From positions 1 to 42,072 of the forward strand of contig WBUF01000018.1 of NCBI GenBank assembly GCA_008933825.1: a stretch of DNA of 42,072 bases, written 5' to 3'. The position numbers were made by a program, and so were the translations under genes. The DNA comes from Rhodocyclaceae bacterium. Its GTDB lineage: Bacteria > Pseudomonadota > Gammaproteobacteria > Burkholderiales > Rhodocyclaceae. The notes under the pieces are model-generated. The model saw only the letters and a list, made by a program, of their open reading frames with translations. It searched no databases and had not been told where the DNA came from. Each line of letters opens with the position of its first letter. Within the stretch, counting starts at the first letter, position 1. Below, in pieces: positions 36,854 through 42,072 of this stretch.

Positions 36854-38119
36854 TCAGTTGGAGCCGGCCACCTTGGGCTGGTCGGCGTACATCAGGATCG
36901 GCTTGCCGGCGCCCTCGATCATGCCTTCGTCGACCACGACCTTGGAGACATTCTCCATGTTGGGAAGTTCATACATGGTGTCGAGAAGCACTGATTCGAG
37001 GATGGAGCGCAGGCCGCGCGCGCCGGTCTTGCGCTTGAGCGCCTTGCGGGCGATGGCCTGCAGGGCCTGAGGACGAACTTCCAGTTCGGCGCCTTCCATC
37101 GCAAACAGCTTCTGGTACTGCTTGATCAGGGCATTCTTCGGCTCGACGAGGATTTCCATCAGCGCCGACTCGTCAAGTTCGTGCAGCGTCGCCACCACCG
37201 GCAGGCGGCCGACGAACTCCGGGATCAGGCCGAACTTGATGAGATCCTCCGGCTCGATCATGCGCAGGGTCTCGGAGACATCCTTGCTGTCGCGGCTCTT
37301 CACCTCCGCGCCGAAGCCGATGCCGGCCTGCTCGGTACGGTTGCGGATGACCTTGTCGAGGCCGTCGAAGGCGCCGCCGCAGACGAACAGGATGTTGGTG
37401 GTGTCGACCTGCACGAAGTCCTGGTTCGGGTGCTTGCGGCCGCCCTGCGGCGGCACCGAGGCGATGGTGCCCTCGATGAGTTTCAGGAGCGCCTGCTGCA
37501 CGCCCTCGCCGGAAACGTCGCGGGTGATCGACGGGTTGTCGCTCTTGCGCGATATTTTGTCGATCTCGTCGATGTAGACGATGCCCTGCTGCGCCTTCTC
37601 GACCTCGTAATCGCACTTCTGCAGGAGCTTCTGGATGATGTTCTCGACATCCTCGCCGACGTAGCCCGCCTCGGTCAGCGTCGTCGCGTCGGCCATGACG
37701 AAGGGCACGTTGAGCAGGCGCGCCAGCGTCTGCGCCAGCAGCGTCTTGCCCGAGCCGGTCGGGCCGATGAGCAGGATGTTGCTCTTCGCCAGCTCGACCT
37801 CATCGGTCTTCGACATATGCTTGAGGCGCTTGTAGTGATTGTAGACCGCGACGGAAAGGATGCGCTTGGCCGGATCCTGGCCGATCACGTACTGGTCGAG
37901 GATGGCGCAGATCTCCCTGGGGGTCGGCAGGTCGCCCTTGCCGCCCTTGCCGCCATGGTCGGCGGCAATCTCGTCGCGGATGATGTCGTTGCACAGCTCG
38001 ATGCACTCGTCGCAGATGAAGACGGACGGGCCGGCGATAAGCTTGCGCACCTCGTGCTGGCTCTTGCCGCAGAAGGAACAGTAGAGCAGCTTCTCGCCCG
38101 GGGTCTTCTTGTCCGTCAT
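36854..38119 (-). CDS. clpX: ClpXP protease ATPase subunit ClpX
   Basis: ClpX unfolds substrates and feeds them to ClpP. The 421-residue protein has the N-terminal zinc-binding domain ([14 protein letters not shown] then CDEC), an AAA+ core with Walker A GPTGSGKT and Walker B YIDEIDK, and sensor motifs. The start at [14 protein letters not shown] has GGAG upstream; a longer frame upstream is not needed. The gene begins 16 bases after clpP. Confidence 0.97.
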   Translation of the reverse strand: MTDKKTPGEKLLYCSFCGKSQHEVRKLIAGPSVFICDECIELCNDIIRDEIAADHGGKGGKGDLPTPREICAILDQYVIGQDPAKRILSVAVYNHYKRLKHMSKTDEVELAKSNILLIGPTGSGKTLLAQTLARLLNVPFVMADATTLTEAGYVGEDVENIIQKLLQKCDYEVEKAQQGIVYIDEIDKISRKSDNPSITRDVSGEGVQQALLKLIEGTIASVPPQGGRKHPNQDFVQVDTTNILFVCGGAFDGLDKVIRNRTEQAGIGFGAEVKSRDSKDVSETLRMIEPEDLIKFGLIPEFVGRLPVVATLHELDESALMEILVEPKNALIKQYQKLFAMEGAELEVRPQALQAIARKALKRKTGARGLRSILESVLLDTMYELPNMENVSKVVVDEGMIEGAGKPILMYADQPKVAGSN

Positions 38120-38135
38120 GTCCGTCTCCGCATCC

Positions 38136-38792
38136 TCACGCCACGCTCTCCGCACGGCTCGTCAATACCTTGTCCACCAGTCCGTAATCGACCGCCTCGG
38201 CGCCCGAGAGGAAGTTGTCGCGGTCGGTATCGCGCTCGATGCGCTCGATCGGCTGGCCGGTGTGCCTGGCCATGATCTCGTTGAGCCGGGCGCGCAGGTA
38301 GAGGATTTCCTTGGCATGGATCTCGATGTCCGAAGCCTGGCCCTGGAAGCCGCCCATCGGCTGGTGGATCATGATACGCGAGTTGGGCAGGCAGAAGCGC
38401 TTGCCCTTGGCGCCCGCCGTCAACAGGAAGGCGCCCATGCTGGCCGCCTGGCCAACGCACAGGGTCGACACATCCGGCTTGATGAACTGCATGGTGTCGT
38501 AGATGGCCAAGCCCGCCGAAACCGAGCCGCCGGGCGAGTTGATGTAGAAGTAGATGTCCTTGTCGGGATTTTCCGACTCGAGAAAGAGCAATTGGGCGAC
38601 AATCAGGTTGGCCGTGACGTCGTTCACCGGCCCGACGAGGAAGACGACGCGCTCCTTGAGCAGGCGCGAATAGATGTCGTAGGCGCGCTCGCCGCGCCCG
38701 CTCTGCTCGATCACCATCGGAACCAGGCCGAGGCCGACCGGATCCCAGCGCTGTTTGTCGTCGAAATGAGTCATGCTGGCTGCCGGCATCAT
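38136..38792 (-). CDS. clpP: ClpXP protease proteolytic subunit ClpP
   Basis: The serine peptidase that forms the ClpXP chamber. The 218-residue protein has the catalytic triad Ser118 (GQAASMGAF), His143 (MIHQPMGG) and Asp192, with spacings identical to E. coli ClpP. A short N-terminal propeptide is probable. The start at 38792 makes an ATGA overlap with the tig stop; an ATG six codons later (38774) is a weaker alternative. Operon tig-clpP-clpX. Confidence 0.96.
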   Translation of the reverse strand: MMPAASMTHFDDKQRWDPVGLGLVPMVIEQSGRGERAYDIYSRLLKERVVFLVGPVNDVTANLIVAQLLFLESENPDKDIYFYINSPGGSVSAGLAIYDTMQFIKPDVSTLCVGQAASMGAFLLTAGAKGKRFCLPNSRIMIHQPMGGFQGQASDIEIHAKEILYLRARLNEIMARHTGQPIERIERDTDRDNFLSGAEAVDYGLVDKVLTSRAESVA

Positions 38793-40093
38793 GACGCATT
38801 TCCCATCAGTTCGTCAAAAGAGACCGCCTTGTCGGTGGTGCTGGCGTTCGCCACCACCCAGTTCACCACGTTGTCCTCGATCACCAGGGCCTCGATCTGT
38901 GCCAGGCGCTGCGGCTGCGAGTAGTACCAGCGCACCACCTCCTCGGGCTGCTCGTAGGACTGCGCCTGCGCGTCGATGAGCGCGCGCACCTGCTCCGGCC
39001 TGGCCTGCAGGTCGTGTCCTTTCACCACCTCGGCGATGATCAGGCCGAGCTTGACGCGACGCTCCGCCTGCGCGGCGAACCAGTTCGCCTCGATCGGCAT
39101 GTTCTTGATGTCCGCGCCGCGATTCGCCAGATCCTGGCGCGCCGCCTCGGCCATCGACTCGGCCTCCTGGTCGACCAGCGCCCGCGGCACGTCCACCGGA
39201 TTGGCGTCGAGCAGGGCCTGCATCGCCTGTTCCTTGAGGCGCGCGCCGATGCGCTTATTCACCTCGCTTTCCAGATTGGCGCGGACCTCGGCGCGCATCC
39301 TGGCGACATCGCCATCGGCGATGCCGAGCGACTTGGCGAACTCGGCATCCACGGCCGGCAGCCGGGGCGCTTCGACGCCCTTCAGGGCCACCTCGAAGCT
39401 GACCGTCTTTCCGGCAAGATGGGTGACCTGGTAGTCGGCCGGAAAGGTCAGGTCGAAGGTGCGGCCCTCGCCCGCCTTCAGCCCGACGATGCCGTTCTCG
39501 AATTCGGGCAGCATGCGGCCCTCGCCGAGCACGACGGGATAGTCGCTGGCCTGGCCGCCCTGGAACACCTCGCCGTTCAGCCGGCCGGTGAAATCGATGA
39601 CGACACGGTCGCCCTGTTCCGCCGCTCGCTCGGTCTTGTCGTAGGCGGTGCGCTGCTTGCGCAGCACTTCCACGGTCTTGTCGACTTCCGCCTCGCCCAC
39701 CTCAATCCGCGGCCGCTCGACGGCCCTGCCGCCCACGCCGTTGAGCCGGATCTCGGGATACACCTCGAACACCGCGGAGAACTGCAGCGCGGCCGCATCC
39801 TCGCCGCCCCTCGGCTCGATGCGCGGGTAGCCGGCCACGCGCAGGTTTTGTTCGCGCACTGCGTCGCCGAAGGCCTTTTCCACCGCCTCGCCGATGACTT
39901 CGCTGCGCGCCTGGGCGCCATAATGCTGCTGCACCATCTTGAAGGGTACCTTGCCGGGCCGAAAGCCGGCCATCTTCACGGTGCGGGCCATTTTCCTGAG
40001 GCGCTGCTCGACGCCTTTTTCGATGTCCGCCATCGGCACCGCCATGTCGATGCGGCGCTCCAGGGGTTTTGCGGCTTGCTGTTCGTTCTGCAT
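38789..40093 (-). CDS. tig: Trigger factor
   Basis: A ribosome-bound chaperone and prolyl isomerase that meets nascent chains. The 434-residue protein has the ribosome-docking loop [12 protein letters not shown] near residue 44, an FKBP-type domain at about 150-250 ([20 protein letters not shown]), and a helical C-terminal chaperone domain. AGGA lies nine bases before the ATG. tRNA-Leu ends 50 bases upstream with no terminator, so they may share a transcript. Confidence 0.96.
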   Translation of the reverse strand: MQNEQQAAKPLERRIDMAVPMADIEKGVEQRLRKMARTVKMAGFRPGKVPFKMVQQHYGAQARSEVIGEAVEKAFGDAVREQNLRVAGYPRIEPRGGEDAAALQFSAVFEVYPEIRLNGVGGRAVERPRIEVGEAEVDKTVEVLRKQRTAYDKTERAAEQGDRVVIDFTGRLNGEVFQGGQASDYPVVLGEGRMLPEFENGIVGLKAGEGRTFDLTFPADYQVTHLAGKTVSFEVALKGVEAPRLPAVDAEFAKSLGIADGDVARMRAEVRANLESEVNKRIGARLKEQAMQALLDANPVDVPRALVDQEAESMAEAARQDLANRGADIKNMPIEANWFAAQAERRVKLGLIIAEVVKGHDLQARPEQVRALIDAQAQSYEQPEEVVRWYYSQPQRLAQIEALVIEDNVVNWVVANASTTDKAVSFDELMGNAS

Positions 40094-40143
40094 GGAAAAT
40101 CCTAGTTTGAATCAGGTGGTTGTGCGGTGGCGTCGGGCCGGCA

Positions 40144-40228
40144 TGGTGCGAAGGGCGGGACTTGAACCCGCACGCCTCGCGGCGCTGGAACCTAAATCCA
40201 GTGCGTCTGCCAATTCCGCCACCTTCGC
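40144..40228 (-). tRNA. tRNA-Leu (anticodon TAG)
   Basis: An 85-base class II tRNA with encoded CCA and a long variable arm (GCCGCGAGGC region). The acceptor stem GCGAAGG pairs with CCTTCGC. The anticodon stem CTGGA/TCCAG holds loop TTTAGGT, giving TAG. Confidence 0.96.
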
Positions 40229-40237
40229 GTGGGCGCA

Positions 40238-40243
40238 ATTCTA
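40238..40243 (-). promoter_or_regulatory. -10 box of tRNA-Leu promoter
   Basis: TAGAAT on the minus strand, nine bases before the tRNA 5' end, in the 82-base gap divergent from hpnC. No good -35 is seen. Confidence 0.4.
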
Positions 40244-40256
40244 CCTCATTACGCCC

Positions 40257-40262
40257 TATACT
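40257..40262 (+). promoter_or_regulatory. Possible -10 box for hpnCD
   Basis: TATACT on the plus strand, 48 bases before the hpnC ATG. The -35 region is poor, so this is tentative. Confidence 0.25.
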
Positions 40263-40310
40263 GGCGACCCGGGCGGCCAGCGCAAGTGCCCGACCGGCCG
40301 AGATTTTTCC

Positions 40311-41126
40311 ATGTCCGTCGACCATTACGAAAACTTTCCCGTCGCCTCCGTTCTGCTGCCCGCCCGCCTGCGCGAGCCGGTGCGCGCCATCTATGCTTTC
40401 GCCCGCAGCGCCGACGACATCTCCGACGAAGGCGCGCTCGACGACGCCGAGCGCCTGGCCGGCCTTGCGCGTTACGGCAGCGAGCTGGACGCCGTCGAGG
40501 CGGGCCGGCCGACCCGGGATCCGATCTTTCTCCGCCTGCGCCCCGTCATCGCCGCACACGGTTTGCCGCTGCAACCCTTCCGCGACCTGCTCGACGCCTT
40601 TGCGCAGGACGTGTCGCAGAAGCGCTATGCGAACTTCGCCGAGCTGATGGACTACTGCCGCCGCTCGGCCGATCCGGTCGGACGGCTGTTGCTGCACCTG
40701 TTCGGCATCGACGATCCGAAAAGTCAGTCCCTGTCGGACGGCATTTGCAGCAGCCTGCAGCTCATCAATCACTGGCAGGACATTGCCCTCGACTGGCGAA
40801 AGGGCCGCATCTACCTGCCGCAGGACGAGCTGGCGCGCTTCGGCATCGCGGAATCGCAGATCGCCGAGGGGCGCTGGGATGCCGCCTGGGCGGCGCTGAT
40901 GGATTTCCAGATCGACCGCGCCCGCGTCATGATGCTCGCCGGCAGCCCCCTGGTGCGCCGGCTGCCCGGACGCATCGGCCTCGAGCTGCGGCTGATCGTC
41001 GCCAGCGGCTTGCGCATGCTCGACAAGCTGCAGCGCGTGCGCGGCGACGTCTTTCGCCGGCGGCCGGTCATTGTCAGGCGGGACTGGCCCGGCATCCTGC
41101 TCCATGCGGCCCTGGGACGAGCATGA
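40311..41126 (+). CDS. hpnC: Hydroxysqualene synthase HpnC
   Basis: HpnC converts presqualene diphosphate to hydroxysqualene in the three-enzyme HpnD-HpnC-HpnE route to squalene for hopanoids. The 271-residue trans-isoprenyl-transferase-fold protein has both Asp-rich motifs: FARSADDISDEG (Asp35, Asp36, Asp39) and NHWQDIALDWRKGRIYLP (Asp157, Asp161). The start at 40311 gives the family N-terminus MSVDHYENFPVAS. It overlaps hpnD by four bases (ATGA). hpnE and the cyclase gene would be expected beyond the right edge or elsewhere. Confidence 0.93.
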   Translation: MSVDHYENFPVASVLLPARLREPVRAIYAFARSADDISDEGALDDAERLAGLARYGSELDAVEAGRPTRDPIFLRLRPVIAAHGLPLQPFRDLLDAFAQDVSQKRYANFAELMDYCRRSADPVGRLLLHLFGIDDPKSQSLSDGICSSLQLINHWQDIALDWRKGRIYLPQDELARFGIAESQIAEGRWDAAWAALMDFQIDRARVMMLAGSPLVRRLPGRIGLELRLIVASGLRMLDKLQRVRGDVFRRRPVIVRRDWPGILLHAALGRA

Positions 41127-41956
41127 GCCCGGACGAGTACTGCCAGCAGAAGGCGGCGGCCAGCGGCTCCAGCTTCTATTACAGCTTTCTCTTCCTGCCG
41201 CCGCTGCGCCGCCGCGCCATCACCGCCCTCTACGCCTTCTGCCGCGAGGTCGATGACGCCGTCGACGAGTGCAGCGATACGCAGCTGGCGCGCGCCAGGC
41301 TCGCCTGGTGGCGCTCGGAACTGGCCGCCTGCTACGCCGGCCGGCCGGGCCATCCGGTGACGCAGGCGCTCGCTGCGGCGGCGCGCGATTTCAGCCTGCC
41401 GCAGGAACTGCTCGCCGAGATCGTCGACGGCATGGAGATGGACCTCGCGCAGGTCCGCTATGCCGACTTCAAGGCGCTGCACCTGTACTGCTACCGCGTC
41501 GCCAGCACGGTCGGCCTGCTGGCGGCGGAAATCTTCGGCTACGAGGACCGGCGCACCCTGAAATACGCCCACGATCTCGGGCTGGCCTTCCAGCTCACCA
41601 ACATCATTCGCGACGTCGGCGAGGACGCCCGCCGCGGCCGCATCTATCTCCCGGCCGACGAACTGGCGCAGTTCGGCGTCGGCGCGGACGACATCCTGCA
41701 TTTGCGCTACGGCGAGGCTTTCCACCGCCTGATGGTTTTCCAGATCGAGCGTGCCGAACGCTGCTACGAGCAGGCCCTGGCCCAGTTGCCTGCGCAGGAT
41801 CGCCGCGCGCAGCGGCCGGGCCTGGCGATGGCGGCGATCTACCGCGCCCTGCTCGCGGATATCCGCCGCGACGGCTGCCGCGTGCTCGACCGCCGCTTGG
41901 CGCTCACGCCGCTGCGCAAGCTGTGGATCGCCTGGCGCGCCTGGAGGAAAGAATGA
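41123..41956 (+). CDS. hpnD: Presqualene diphosphate synthase HpnD
   Basis: HpnD joins two farnesyl diphosphates to presqualene diphosphate, the first committed step to squalene and hopanoids. The 277-residue protein has CREVDDAVDE (Asp44, Asp45, Asp48) and TNIIRDVGEDARRGRIYLP (Asp164, Asp168), both metal-diphosphate motifs. The start at 41123 overlaps the hpnC stop (ATGA), so the pair is translated together. A long upstream extension of the frame only shadows hpnC. Confidence 0.94.
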   Translation: MSPDEYCQQKAAASGSSFYYSFLFLPPLRRRAITALYAFCREVDDAVDECSDTQLARARLAWWRSELAACYAGRPGHPVTQALAAAARDFSLPQELLAEIVDGMEMDLAQVRYADFKALHLYCYRVASTVGLLAAEIFGYEDRRTLKYAHDLGLAFQLTNIIRDVGEDARRGRIYLPADELAQFGVGADDILHLRYGEAFHRLMVFQIERAERCYEQALAQLPAQDRRAQRPGLAMAAIYRALLADIRRDGCRVLDRRLALTPLRKLWIAWRAWRKE

Positions 41957-41983
41957 CCTGTCCCCCGTCCCCATTCCCGAGGA

Positions 41984-42008
41984 AAAGGGTGCGCAAGCGC
42001 ATCCCTTT
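41984..42008. repeat. Imperfect hairpin after hpnD
   Basis: An 11-bp stem with one bulged T (AAAGGGTGCGC / GCGCATCCCTTT) starts 28 bases after the hpnD stop. It lacks a T-run on the plus strand (TTTGGGG), so termination is doubtful. Confidence 0.4.
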
Positions 42009-42011
42009 GGG

Positions 42012-42072
42012 GAAAATGACAGCCCCCCCTTCCCCCGCCCCGGGGGCGGGGGAAGGGGGGGCTGTCATTTTC
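42012..42072. repeat. Perfect 30-bp palindrome with long G/C runs at window end
   Basis: Bases 42012-42041 are the exact reverse complement of 42043-42072, with one central base. The arms contain runs of five and seven G (or C), so one strand could also form a G-quadruplex. The palindrome ends exactly at the last base of the window, which suggests an assembly end at a hairpin. Confidence 0.9.

Overview
The window is GC-rich, densely coded chromosomal DNA of a Gram-negative bacterium, most likely a betaproteobacterium. A Rhodocyclales or Nitrosomonadales relative is my guess from gene content and order only. It holds 33 protein genes (one cut by the left edge) and five tRNA genes, and no gene-free gap exceeds about 150 bases. 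No phage, IS element or CRISPR array was seen. Both ends are perfect inverted repeats, which suggests the window is a whole assembly contig whose edges may be artefacts.

Layout. 1-209: tail of a Met/Gly-rich repeat protein. 266-3074 (minus): dapA, bamC and an MBL-fold hydrolase as one operon, preceded by a histone-deacetylase-family gene (3191-4114). 4262-9097 (plus): MoxR ATPase, DUF58 protein, TgpA-like transglutaminase and MltB, with overlapping or near-touching ends. 9101-12434 (minus): tRNA-Pro, surE, pcm, nlpD, rpoS, the classical stationary-phase cluster. 12489-19948 (minus): tRNA-Val(GAC), thrS, infC, rpmI, rplT, pheS, pheT, ihfA, merR, a translation cluster. 20027-21902 (minus): a YafS-like methyltransferase, rnhA, dnaQ, divergent from gloB and mltD (plus, 21930-24134), the same neighbourhood as in E. 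coli. 24142-30765 (minus): a four-gene peptide-type ABC importer. 30852-31652 (plus): fabI. 31715-40228 (minus): tRNA-Leu, tig, clpP, clpX, lon, hupB, tRNA-Val(TAC), tRNA-Asp, ppiD, the proteostasis order also known from E. coli with two tRNAs inserted. 40311-41956 (plus): hpnC and hpnD, the entry to hopanoid lipids.

How it works together. Most of the window is core biology: lysine/peptidoglycan precursor supply, outer-membrane assembly, cell-wall turnover (MltB, MltD, NlpD), translation (two synthetases, IF-3, L20, L35), DNA proofreading, protein quality control and fatty-acid synthesis. The less ordinary points are regulatory or structural. tRNA genes sit at the head of three protein operons. 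Two intrinsic terminators lie inside the translation cluster with no room for a new promoter after them. IF-3 begins with ATC. A small intergenic-type repeat has become the in-frame linker of a double ABC ATPase. The peptide-binding protein has a C-terminal membrane helix and a nearly leaderless promoter. I do not see a clearly new multi-gene system here.
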